Assembly: GCA_965263305.1 (NCBI GenBank)
Contig: OZ253666.1
Coordinates: 1,984,001 to 2,048,000 of the forward strand
Source: MED-G105 sp965263305
GTDB taxonomy: Bacteria; Pseudomonadota; Alphaproteobacteria; Caulobacterales; Parvularculaceae
Direction: 5' to 3'
DNA: 64,000 nucleotides
Shown here: in pieces, positions 15,172 through 23,405 of the stretch
Layout: each line of letters begins with the position of its first letter
Position numbering within the stretch: the stretch's first letter is position 1
Notes under the pieces: model-generated
The model's database searches: none
Seen by the model: only the letters and a program-made list of their open reading frames with translations
Told to the model about the DNA's origin: nothing
Made by a program: the position numbers and the translations under genes

Positions 15172-15651
15172 ATGAAGGGCGATGCGAAAGTTGTTGAGTA
15201 TTTGAATAAGGCGTTGAAGTTGGAGCTGACCACGGTCAACCAATACTTCCTTCATGCGCGGATTTTGAAGGATTGGGGCTTCGCGCGCCTCGCGAAAGTC
15301 GAATATGAAGAATCAATCGACGAAATGAAGCATGCAGATGAACTCATTGAGCGCATCCTGTTTCTAGGCGGCCTGCCCAATGTTCAGGATTTGGATAAGG
15401 TCTATATCGGCGAGAACATTAAAGAGCTTTTAGAATGCGATTTAAAAGCAGAAGAGCGCGCCCATCCGCTGTATATTGAAGCCATTGCTTACTTCGAGCA
15501 GGCGAAAGATTTTGTCAGCCGTGATCTGTTGACGCGCATCCTCATTTCTGAGGAAGAGCACATTGATCACCTGGAGACAGAGCTAGGTCTGATCGATAAG
15601 ATAGGGGTGGAGCTTTACTCCCAATCGCAGATCAAAAAAGGCGACGAATAA
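15172..15651 (+). CDS. bfr: Bacterioferritin
   Basis: The 159-residue subunit is full length for the family and keeps every key residue: di-iron ferroxidase ligands Glu18, Glu51, His54, Glu94, Glu127, His130, and haem-binding Met52. Twenty-four subunits form a shell that oxidises and stores iron in the cytoplasm. A GGAGA ribosome site precedes the ATG. The stop overlaps the ATG of the following Kazal-domain lipoprotein by one base (TAATG), indicating translational coupling. bfd lies upstream on the same strand. Confidence 0.96.
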   Translation: MKGDAKVVEYLNKALKLELTTVNQYFLHARILKDWGFARLAKVEYEESIDEMKHADELIERILFLGGLPNVQDLDKVYIGENIKELLECDLKAEERAHPLYIEAIAYFEQAKDFVSRDLLTRILISEEEHIDHLETELGLIDKIGVELYSQSQIKKGDE

Positions 15652-16064
15652 TGCGACCTGCCATTGCCGGACTATTCGTGTTCCTCTTGAGCGTCGTGAT
15701 GACCGCCTGTGCGGCGTCATCGGGCGAGGAGACCCTTGTTGCTGACACGCAAGAAGAAGAGAGCGCAAATGACCCGGCAATTGGCGACACCGGCGGGATG
15801 TGCGGCGGGTTCGGCGGCTTCCAATGCAAGGTGAGCGCCGATTACTGCAAAATGCCGGTGAACATGTGTGTTGAGGTGGCCGACGCCGCCGGCGTTTGCG
15901 CGCCAAAACCCCAGGCTTGCACGCGGGAATATCGCCCCGTCTGTGGGTGCAATGGGAAATTTTATTCGAACGCCTGCACGGCCGAGGCCGCCGGGGTGAA
16001 CATTATTGCATCGGATGATCTTTGTCGGGAGCTTGACCCGGACGGCGCACGCCAAGGTTTTTAA
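15651..16064 (+). CDS. Kazal-domain lipoprotein
   Basis: The 137-residue precursor has a lipoprotein signal ending in MTAC (Cys20), an acidic linker (residues ~24-45), a cysteine-rich segment with paired cysteines (~51-83), and a Kazal-type inhibitor motif (~90-125: CTREYRPVCGCNGKFYSNAC). Kazal domains inhibit serine proteases, so a surface or periplasmic inhibitor is the family-based reading. Its start overlaps the bfr stop by one base, an unexpected partner. The many cysteines imply disulfides and an extracytoplasmic location. The target protease is unknown. Confidence 0.85.
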   Translation: MRPAIAGLFVFLLSVVMTACAASSGEETLVADTQEEESANDPAIGDTGGMCGGFGGFQCKVSADYCKMPVNMCVEVADAAGVCAPKPQACTREYRPVCGCNGKFYSNACTAEAAGVNIIASDDLCRELDPDGARQGF

Positions 16065-16117
16065 AGATTCGGGTCGGCGGGCTCCTTCGGAGACGACACC
16101 GAACACAGACTGTCTTC

Positions 16118-17113
16118 TTAATTGGCGGCGTCGCTCTTGTTCCCGATATCTTTGCCCCATCGCCGGTGCAGCCACAGCCATTGCTCAGGGTGGTTTTTAA
16201 TTTCCTCACCAAGACTATCATTGATCCGCTGGGTGATTGCTTGCAGGTCGACATCCTTTTCAAGCGCGCCATCATAAATGGGGGGACGGATGATCATGTC
16301 GAACTGCGCGCCGCGCCGGCGGATGATAACGCCCGGGTGAATGGGGAGTTTGAATTTCTGTGCGAGGCGCGCGGCCATGGGCGCTGTCCGCGCCGGTTGG
16401 CCCAGAAAGTCGGCGACGAGGCCATCGGTCAATTTTTGATCCATGAGAAGCGCGGGCGAATACCCGGCTTTGATGGCGCGTAACAGATCAAGGGCGCCCT
16501 GGGGTCCTTTCGCCGTTTGCCAGCGTGACATGACCCTGGCGCGAAGGCGAATAATGAATCCATCAATCAGCGGATTGTTCGCAGCCCGATACAGAACGAT
16601 GTTCTTCACGTCATTCTGTTTCAGGACGATCGCCATGATTTCCCAATTGGCGAGGTGGGAGGAAACGAAAATGACCGGCCGGCCGCTCTCGCGGATCGCA
16701 TCGAGATGTTCTTTACCCTGTAGAGTAACGCGGCCGTCAGGGGTGTTGACATCGAAGGCATGAAGATGGGCGTATTCCGCGACCGTGCGCCCAAGGTTTT
16801 CAAAAACGCCCGCCGTCACGGCTTTGATGCGCTCATCGGGCCAGTCGGGGAACACATGGCGGATATTATCATGGGCTCGCTTGGCGATAGAGGGCACGCG
16901 CGGCCCTAAGGCCCGTAGGAATTTGCCCGCGATAAATGACGCCGCGCCGACACCGATAAGGCGAAAGAACCCCATCAAAAAAAGAGCAAGGGCGTATTCC
17001 ACGCGATGCATCATCGTCACGGGCCTGTTGTCCCGCGGGCGCGGCGGCGCGATGGCGTCCTCATCGACCACGCGCGCCTTGTTGGGTGTTGGCGCATCAG
17101 CTTGGCTGGTCAT
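16118..17113 (-). CDS. LpxL/HtrB-family lipid A acyltransferase
   Basis: The 331-residue inner-membrane enzyme has an N-terminal hydrophobic anchor (residues ~25-55), the catalytic HX4E motif in SSHLANWE, and conserved GVxIRRRGAQF and HPEQWLWLHRRW segments of the LpxL/LpxM family. Such enzymes add secondary acyl chains to Kdo-lipid A precursors. The ATG at 17113 has an AAAGG site; the open frame continues upstream, but this start gives the shorter overlap (17 bp) with the end of lpxK. It is last in the lpxK/waaA transcription direction. The acyl chain used is not deducible. Confidence 0.88.
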   Translation of the reverse strand: MTSQADAPTPNKARVVDEDAIAPPRPRDNRPVTMMHRVEYALALFLMGFFRLIGVGAASFIAGKFLRALGPRVPSIAKRAHDNIRHVFPDWPDERIKAVTAGVFENLGRTVAEYAHLHAFDVNTPDGRVTLQGKEHLDAIRESGRPVIFVSSHLANWEIMAIVLKQNDVKNIVLYRAANNPLIDGFIIRLRARVMSRWQTAKGPQGALDLLRAIKAGYSPALLMDQKLTDGLVADFLGQPARTAPMAARLAQKFKLPIHPGVIIRRRGAQFDMIIRPPIYDGALEKDVDLQAITQRINDSLGEEIKNHPEQWLWLHRRWGKDIGNKSDAAN

Positions 17114-18158
17114 GCTCGCGCCTTTCATCCGCCGTTGCGTTTTCTCGCCAATCGCGTTGTCTCTTCTCGATAGCCGACAATAGATGAGCGCAGAGTGTTT
17201 CTGGATCATCAACGGTCATTGATATCGGGTAGACCGTAATATCAACGCGCTTATCCGCTCCAAGACGAACATAGTCTTTTTCGGTGGTGATGAGCGTCGC
17301 GTTTTGCCTTGCCGCCTTTTCTTTCAACGCGTTGAGGTCGGCGTCTGAAAAATGGTGATGATCCGGAAAGGCGATTGTCCCGGATAGATCGCCGCCATTG
17401 GCGCGCAATGTCTCGAAGAAGCGCTGGGGCCCGCCAATGCCGCAAAACGCCAGAAGCGGCCCCGACGGCGTTGGCGTTTGAGGGATGACGGCGGTTCTCA
17501 CCACGGGGCCGCTGAAACGAATTCGCGGCGCGCCGCCATTGGTGATGACAAGCGCATCGGCCCTTGCCGCTGCCCGCGACAGGGGTTCGCGGTACGGCCC
17601 TGCAGGAAAAATCCTATGGTTCTGATACTGATGATTGGCGGTGCCATCACCCTCGCTCAAAAGAATGCTCGCGTCTTTTTGTAGGGTCGGGTTTTGATAG
17701 CCGTCATCCATGATGATGAGGCGTGCGCCGAGTGTGGCGGCGAGGTTCGCGCCTTGCGGGCGGTCACGGCTAACGATGGTGGGCCGAGCTGCCGCCAGCA
17801 AAAGCGCCTCGTCGCCAACATCCGCTGCGCTGTGGCGGTCGGGGTTAACGACGGCTGGCCCAGAAAGGGCGCCGCCATAGCCACGGGTCAGAAAGGCAAT
17901 GTCCTGCCGGCGGGAGAACTCTTTTTTTGCCAACAGCTCGGCGAGCATGATGGCGAATGGGGTCTTGCCAACCCCGCCGAGGGTCGCGTTTCCGATGCAA
18001 ATCACCGGCGCCGGCGAACGCGCCGGCGTTGTTGCCAACGCGCGCAATCGTTGCCCGACGTCATAAAGAACGCCAAGCGGCGTTAACGACGCGGCGATCA
18101 TGCGCGCAGTTATGGTGTCATCACGCCAAAACCAGGGCTCTGAAAAATGGCGGGGCAT
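17097..18158 (-). CDS. lpxK: Tetraacyldisaccharide 4'-kinase
   Basis: LpxK phosphorylates the 4' position of the lipid A disaccharide precursor at the inner membrane. The 353-residue protein begins with the typical PWFWRDD segment and carries an LpxK-type P-loop (GNATLGGVGKTPFAI, residues ~55-70), the RGYGG motif, the DDGYQNPTL motif and the late FPDHHHFS and TTEKDYVRL motifs. It overlaps the acyltransferase gene by 17 bp and follows waaA, forming a lipid A operon. Confidence 0.95.
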   Translation of the reverse strand: MPRHFSEPWFWRDDTITARMIAASLTPLGVLYDVGQRLRALATTPARSPAPVICIGNATLGGVGKTPFAIMLAELLAKKEFSRRQDIAFLTRGYGGALSGPAVVNPDRHSAADVGDEALLLAAARPTIVSRDRPQGANLAATLGARLIIMDDGYQNPTLQKDASILLSEGDGTANHQYQNHRIFPAGPYREPLSRAAARADALVITNGGAPRIRFSGPVVRTAVIPQTPTPSGPLLAFCGIGGPQRFFETLRANGGDLSGTIAFPDHHHFSDADLNALKEKAARQNATLITTEKDYVRLGADKRVDITVYPISMTVDDPETLCAHLLSAIEKRQRDWRENATADERREHDQPS

Positions 18159-18184
18159 CGGCGTCTCAACGTTTATCGCGGATG

Positions 18185-19555
18185 TCAGGCATTGGCGCTG
18201 AACGCAGGGTCGCCAATATTCTGACCACTGACATGTTGGTCAATACGCGCGATGATGTCATCGGCGATATTGGTCAGCACCCGCTCTGCGCTTGCCTCCG
18301 CCGCTGTGCGGGCGGCGGCCGCCATCGCTAACCTGGTTTTTTCGTCTCCCAACAAGCGACGCGCAGCAGCGGCAAGTTCGCGCTCATTGCGCACAAGGGC
18401 CGCCCCGCCGCCCCCGCGCATTTCGCTATAGGTTTCAACAAAGTTAAACGTAAAAGGCCCATGCAAGATGGCGCAGCCAAGGCGGGCGGGTTCTAAGGGG
18501 TTATGCCCGCCTTTTTCGGTAATGCTGCCGCCGACAAAAGAAACCGAGGACAAGCGGTAAAAGACGCCAAGCTCGCCTAAGGTGTCGGCGATATAAACAT
18601 CCGTATCGGGTGTAATTGCGCCGCCATTGGAACGCAACTGCGCGTTAAAGCCTTCCGCTTTCGCCAGTTCCAAAACCTCCGGACCCCGCTCCGGGTGGCG
18701 CGGCGCTAATAATGTCAGCATCTCCGGAAATTCATTGCGCAAAAGGGTGTGGGCCTCAAGAATGCGCTCTTCTTCGCCGGGGTGGGTGCTGGCGGCAAGC
18801 CAAACAGGGCGCGCCCCGATTTGTGTTTTGAGGGCGTCGATATCGTCATTTTGCGCCGGCAGGGGCGGGGCGGCGTTTTTCAAATTGCCGTAGCTCAAGA
18901 CCTCCCGCCCGGAAAGAGTGGAGAGGCGTTCGGCGTTTTGATTGTCTTGCGCGATCATCATATCGAACGCCGACAAAAGATGCCGGATCGTCCGGGGGCG
19001 ACGCGTCCAGGCGTCGAATGATTTTGGTGAGACGCGGCCGTTGACAATCGCCATGAAGGGCGTGCGCTGGCGCGCCTCAAGAATGAGGTTCGGCCAGAAC
19101 TCCGATTCCACAAACAGGCTCGCATCCGGGCGCCAATGATCAAGAAACCGAGTGACAAACGCAGGGTGATCCAAGGGAATGAATTGATGGACGGCGCGCT
19201 CAGGCAAGCGCTCGGCCATCAATTTTGCTGAGGTGATGGTGCCGGTAGTGACAAGGAAGTGCAGATCGGCGCGTTGGGCGGCGAGGCGCTCTACAAGCGG
19301 GATGACCGAAAGAGATTCGCCGACGCTCGCACCGTGGATCCATAACAGGCGCCCGTCGGGGCGCGGCAGGCTGGCGGCGCCATGGCGCTCTGCGATGCGG
19401 GCGGCGTCTTCCTTGCCCGACAACAAGCGTCGGCGCAGCATAAAGCGCGCAAAAGGGCCCGCCGCGCTCGTCGCGAGGCGATAGGCCTTCAGGCCGAATG
19501 GCGCGCCGTCATCGGAAAGGGCGGGCGCAAGAGTGGTTTGGGACGCGGTGGACAT
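18185..19555 (-). CDS. waaA: 3-deoxy-D-manno-octulosonic acid (Kdo) transferase
   Basis: This GT30 glycosyltransferase attaches Kdo to lipid IVA. The 456-residue protein has a hydrophobic N-terminal region, the nucleotide-sugar fold, and conserved WIHGASVGES (with the catalytic glutamate), FVESEFWPNLI, WLAASTHPGEE and SVSFVGGSITEKGGHNPLEP. The N-terminus is ~20 residues longer than usual, so a later start is possible. The gene lies 26 bp before lpxK and 10 bp after the DUF374 gene, in one operon. Confidence 0.95.
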   Translation of the reverse strand: MSTASQTTLAPALSDDGAPFGLKAYRLATSAAGPFARFMLRRRLLSGKEDAARIAERHGAASLPRPDGRLLWIHGASVGESLSVIPLVERLAAQRADLHFLVTTGTITSAKLMAERLPERAVHQFIPLDHPAFVTRFLDHWRPDASLFVESEFWPNLILEARQRTPFMAIVNGRVSPKSFDAWTRRPRTIRHLLSAFDMMIAQDNQNAERLSTLSGREVLSYGNLKNAAPPLPAQNDDIDALKTQIGARPVWLAASTHPGEEERILEAHTLLRNEFPEMLTLLAPRHPERGPEVLELAKAEGFNAQLRSNGGAITPDTDVYIADTLGELGVFYRLSSVSFVGGSITEKGGHNPLEPARLGCAILHGPFTFNFVETYSEMRGGGGAALVRNERELAAAARRLLGDEKTRLAMAAAARTAAEASAERVLTNIADDIIARIDQHVSGQNIGDPAFSANA

Positions 19556-19565
19556 GGCGCTTGGC

Positions 19566-20360
19566 TTACCTCATTTCCGCGCTGTTCTCTACGCCTCGTG
19601 TCGTCTTGCGCCCCGCTATCGCGTTCGCGCGATCGCCGGCGGATGCCAGGGCGTTTTCCAGATCGCGCTTTGCATGGACGAGGGCTTCGTTATCGAGCGC
19701 GGGCGGGACAAAAAGAGGCGGCCCGGCCACAAACGCGCCTCTGGAAAAAGGAAAGGGAAGCCAGAATCCGTCCCAGGTGCTAAGTTGCCGGCCGCGTCGC
19801 GTTGCGTAGGACACCGGTAAAATGGGCGCCCCCGTAAGGCTGGCGAGACGGATCACGCCGGCCTGCGCTTTTTCTCGCGGCCCGCGCGGCCCGTCAGGGG
19901 TCACGCCGACGACGCCGCCTTCTTCCAGCGCCGCCGCCATTTGCGCGACGGCCGAAGCGCCGCTTTTGTCTTTGAATGCCTTTTTCGGGTTCGCCGCCGA
20001 GCCACGGATGAACGCCACATCGTAGCCTTTCACGGCCCTGGTGATGATCTCGCCATCGCGGTGGGTCGAGACGAGCATATGCACGAGGCGATCGGTCTCC
20101 TTCCGCAGAATAGGGGTCATCAATAGGCGGGCATGCCAGAACGCCAGAATAAAACCGCCCTGGCGCTGCTTATCTTGGAGGTGGCGCTCAATCGTATCGA
20201 AATGCTCCCGGCCCTCCATGGTCCAGCGCGTCGTTTTTTCCACCAATCGGATATAACCGCCAATGGCCGCGCTTGCGATGGCGGCGGCCATTTTGCCCTT
20301 GTGAAGAGGCGCTCTTGAGGCGTGCTTGGTCGGCGCGGGTTTGGCGTTATTTGGGGTCAT
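19566..20360 (-). CDS. DUF374-family lysophospholipid acyltransferase
   Basis: The 264-residue protein has the acyltransferase motif FWHARLLMTP (catalytic His), the VSTHRDGEIIT segment, FIRGSAANPKKAF, and the signature VTPDGPRGPREKAQAG of DUF374. Relatives act on lipid A or phospholipid precursors. The N-terminal ~25 residues are basic and may tether it to the membrane. It is the first gene of the waaA-lpxK-acyltransferase run and is divergent from an MsbA-type exporter. Its exact acceptor is unknown. Confidence 0.85.
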   Translation of the reverse strand: MTPNNAKPAPTKHASRAPLHKGKMAAAIASAAIGGYIRLVEKTTRWTMEGREHFDTIERHLQDKQRQGGFILAFWHARLLMTPILRKETDRLVHMLVSTHRDGEIITRAVKGYDVAFIRGSAANPKKAFKDKSGASAVAQMAAALEEGGVVGVTPDGPRGPREKAQAGVIRLASLTGAPILPVSYATRRGRQLSTWDGFWLPFPFSRGAFVAGPPLFVPPALDNEALVHAKRDLENALASAGDRANAIAGRKTTRGVENSAEMR

Positions 20361-20545
20361 GTACCTTGATGATTGGGTCGGGGCTGGCGGTGTATGGCGT
20401 TTGTCGCGACAATAATTCTCGTTCGAAGGCGATGGCGGCGCTGTTCCATCATCCGCCCACGCAACGTAGGGTTAACGCTAATCAGGCAGCTTAAGCAATC
20501 AACGCGGCTGCGTTCAAACGCCCTTTATCATGAGGCTTATCCTTC

Positions 20546-22381
20546 TTGTTGCGCCAATCATCCTCCAATCCTGAAAAATCGGCGGCCGATGTCCGTGACG
20601 ATGCTGATCGTGAAAGGGTGAGCGGGCTCGCCCTCGCGCGTCGTTTGTGGCGGGGATATCTGTCGCGCTATTGGGGGATGATTGCGGCGGCCCTGGCGGC
20701 GATGGCGCTGTATGCCGGCTCGGCGAGCGCGATTCCGATCGGCGTTGAATGGATCAACCAGCAATTGGCGCGCATTGGCGATGGCGGCGATCTTTCCAGA
20801 GATTTGAATGACGTGCCTGTTGGCGTCATTGGCCCTCTGATCATTCTCGTCCTTGGCGCTGTGAACGCCGTATCCCAATATGCGCAAACCCGGCTGTCGG
20901 CGACGGCGGCGCTAAAAACGCTTCGTGATTTGCAGGCGGATGTCTTCCAAAAACTTGTGACGGTGGATGATGCGCAGCTGCGTCGCATTGGCGGCGGTCA
21001 GGCGGCGGCGCGCCTGACGAACGACGCGATGGTGCTGAGGGAGACCCTGACCCGTGCGGCGGCGGCAGTGAGAGATCTGCTGACATTGATTGGATTGTGC
21101 GCGGTCATGATCTGGTACGATTGGGCGCTGTTTCTCGTGGTGCTGATTGTGTATCCGGTGATTGGCTGGCCGGTGGGGCGTATCGGAAAATTCCTGCGAC
21201 GCAGCTCGCGGGAGGCGCAAGACAGCGCCGGCGACATCGCCGGCCTTGGCGTAGAGGCTGTGACCGGTGGTCGGCTTATCCGCGCATACGGATTAGAAGA
21301 GCGCCAGCAAGCAAAAGCCCGCGACGCATTTGATGATCGCCTGGGCGTTCTCCTTCGCATGGCCAACCTGCGCTCCCTGAATGAGCCTTTTATCTTCATG
21401 GTGGGCGCTATTGCCCTTGCCATTGTGGTCGCGGTCGTTGCGGCGCGCATCAATGCGGGCGCCCTTAACATCGCCCAGTTCATTTCTTTTATTATCGCGC
21501 TATTGCTCATGTCCCAGCCAGCCCGAGGGTTGTCGACATTGAACGCGGTCGCTCAGGAAGGCTTTGGCGCCTTCGAACGTTTGTTGGGTGTGATTGATTT
21601 GACGCCCCAGATCACAGAAGCCGTTGACGCAACGCCGTTGAAAATCGCCCAGGGCGCCATCACCTTTGATGAGGTTCGCTTCGCCTATGAGGATGAGCGA
21701 TCAGCGTTGAATGGATTTTCTCTGGATATCAAAGGCGGTGAACGCATTGCCATTGTAGGGGAATCCGGCGCCGGTAAATCGACGCTCTTCAATCTCCTAT
21801 TGCGTTTCTACGAGCCCCAGGCAGGACGCATTGTGATTGACGGTCAGCCAATCGAAAACGCGACCCTTTCTTCCCTGAGGGCCTCTATCGCCGTGGTTAG
21901 TCAAGAGACGGTGCTGTTCGATGAAAGCGTGGCGGACAATATCGTCCATGGTCGATTGGACGCGGATCGCGACATGATCCGTAATGCGGCGGAACGGGCG
22001 GCGGCCCATGGGTTTATTGAGACCCTTCCTGATCAATATGAGACCCGCGTTGGCGAAGGCGGCCTTTCCCTTTCTGGCGGGCAACGTCAGCGGTTGGCGC
22101 TCGCCCGGGCGTTTTTAAAAGACGCGCCTATTTTGTTGCTTGATGAAGCAACCGCCGCCCTTGATGCGCAAACGGAACATAAAATCGAAAAGGCGGTCGA
22201 CGAGTTATCGCGCGGTCGGACAACGATTATTATCGCTCATCGATTGTCGACGGTGCGCCGTGCCGATCGCATTATTGTCATGGACAAAGGTCGCGTGATC
22301 GAAATAGGCGATCATGAGACGTTGATTGCCAAGGGTGGCGCCTACAAGCGTCTGGCGGTGCTGCAATTTTCTGATGCGTGA
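20546..22381 (+). CDS. msbA: MsbA-type ABC exporter (probable lipid A flippase)
   Basis: The 611-residue half-transporter combines a six-helix ABC membrane domain (residues ~35-330) and an ATPase domain (~360-600) with Walker A GESGAGKST, signature LSGGQRQRLALARAF, and Walker B ILLLDEATAALD followed by the H-loop IIIAHRLST. Its position opposite the lipid A genes favours transport of lipid A-core across the inner membrane; a general lipid or drug exporter is the alternative. The start is uncertain: TTG at 20546 is used, and a GTG at 20618 would be the next candidate. Confidence 0.85.
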   Translation: MLRQSSSNPEKSAADVRDDADRERVSGLALARRLWRGYLSRYWGMIAAALAAMALYAGSASAIPIGVEWINQQLARIGDGGDLSRDLNDVPVGVIGPLIILVLGAVNAVSQYAQTRLSATAALKTLRDLQADVFQKLVTVDDAQLRRIGGGQAAARLTNDAMVLRETLTRAAAAVRDLLTLIGLCAVMIWYDWALFLVVLIVYPVIGWPVGRIGKFLRRSSREAQDSAGDIAGLGVEAVTGGRLIRAYGLEERQQAKARDAFDDRLGVLLRMANLRSLNEPFIFMVGAIALAIVVAVVAARINAGALNIAQFISFIIALLLMSQPARGLSTLNAVAQEGFGAFERLLGVIDLTPQITEAVDATPLKIAQGAITFDEVRFAYEDERSALNGFSLDIKGGERIAIVGESGAGKSTLFNLLLRFYEPQAGRIVIDGQPIENATLSSLRASIAVVSQETVLFDESVADNIVHGRLDADRDMIRNAAERAAAHGFIETLPDQYETRVGEGGLSLSGGQRQRLALARAFLKDAPILLLDEATAALDAQTEHKIEKAVDELSRGRTTIIIAHRLSTVRRADRIIVMDKGRVIEIGDHETLIAKGGAYKRLAVLQFSDA

Positions 22382-22418
22382 ACTGCCGCTGGGCTTTTGC
22401 GCAGTTGATCTGAGGTCC

Positions 22419-23237
22419 TTACTCCCGGCGCAAAAGGCGTTCTGTGAGGAGCGCGCCCCACCATGTGGTTTTGAACGCCGCTTTCACCGCAGCCGGATCG
22501 TATAAGGGACTGTCGGCCCAATTAAGAAACGCCTCAACATCATCAAGGGCGATGGCATTTTCCTTCGCATAGTGAATATATTTCTCCAGCGCATAGTCAA
22601 TGACGCCGGTTTTGCCCGCGCGGATATGCCCATACCGAAAAGAAAGCTGCTCCATCGCCTTATCGAGGGGCATGCCTTCTTCAAAGAAGAGATAGAGCGT
22701 CGCCATTAATCCCGCGCGGTCTGCGCCGGATTTGCAATGGAGCATGGCCGGGTACTCGATCGATTGGAACAAAGCACGCGCTTGTCTCAGGAAAGTGGGC
22801 GCCGGGGCTTCGCGGGAATAGGCTCTAAACGGAATATGGGTGAGGCCGAGTTCCGCGCAGGTCTCGTCCTCCAATAGAAACGGGCCGCTCAACGTAGGGC
22901 CGCGTAGGTTGATGATGGTTTTCACGCCCTGGTCGCGCCAAGTCTCGAGACGCTTAGGGCCAGGCTGATAGCTTCGCCACATTTTACCGGGCGCAATGGC
23001 GTGGGTGTTGTCGTAACCAAGCCGCAGAACGCCATGATCGCCGAGCGCTAATGCGCGCCACGCCCGTCGGCGTCCGGCGGGCGTTGAAAATTCCTCTCTG
23101 GTGAAGGGGCGTTTAAAGCGCTTACGTAGCGTTTTTAGAATTTTCCGTCCCCATCCGGGTCGAGAAGTTTGTGCATATGGACGATGAAGTACCGCATATG
23201 GGCGTTGTCCACCGTTTGCTGCGCCTTGCCGCGCCAC
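22419..23237 (-). CDS. Tyrosine-phosphatase-like protein
   Basis: The ~270-residue protein carries the cysteine-phosphatase loop HCKSGADRAG (CX5R) with an upstream INLRGP segment, typical of dual-specificity/tyrosine phosphatases of the DUF1-type in proteobacteria. The region between contains a helical insertion. The only usual start codon is a GTG at 23237, which lies inside the DUF4170 gene, so the two genes overlap by about 100 bp in different frames; the true start may be a rare codon nearer the phosphatase domain. It sits at the end of the pmbA-DUF4170 run; whether its substrate is protein or lipid is unclear. Confidence 0.75.
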   Translation of the reverse strand: MARQGAANGGQRPYAVLHRPYAQTSRPGWGRKILKTLRKRFKRPFTREEFSTPAGRRRAWRALALGDHGVLRLGYDNTHAIAPGKMWRSYQPGPKRLETWRDQGVKTIINLRGPTLSGPFLLEDETCAELGLTHIPFRAYSREAPAPTFLRQARALFQSIEYPAMLHCKSGADRAGLMATLYLFFEEGMPLDKAMEQLSFRYGHIRAGKTGVIDYALEKYIHYAKENAIALDDVEAFLNWADSPLYDPAAVKAAFKTTWWGALLTERLLRRE

Positions 23238-23365
23238 GCGGCTTCGGCTTCGGTATAATTCGGAAAGACCCCGACAATATCGAGCTTGCTAAGGTCTTTG
23301 AAATTGACCTCCTCCAAATTTTCCAATTCGCCCCCAAAGACGAGATGCAGAAGTTGTTGGGTCAC
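23135..23365 (-). CDS. DUF4170-family protein
   Basis: The 76-residue protein has the DUF4170 pattern: VTQQLLHLVFGGEL, KLDIVGVFPNY, AWRGKAQQTVDNAHMRYFIV and a C-terminal LLDPD. It has no membrane segment. The GTG at 23365 is preferred because it gives the family's usual N-terminus; GGAG lies 9 bases upstream. In alphaproteobacteria this gene commonly sits among lipid A genes and pmbA, as here. The function is unknown. Confidence 0.85.
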   Translation of the reverse strand: MTQQLLHLVFGGELENLEEVNFKDLSKLDIVGVFPNYTEAEAAWRGKAQQTVDNAHMRYFIVHMHKLLDPDGDGKF

Positions 23366-23405
23366 GAGAGCTATCTCCAAAAATGCGTCTTGTTGTAAAT
23401 AGGCG

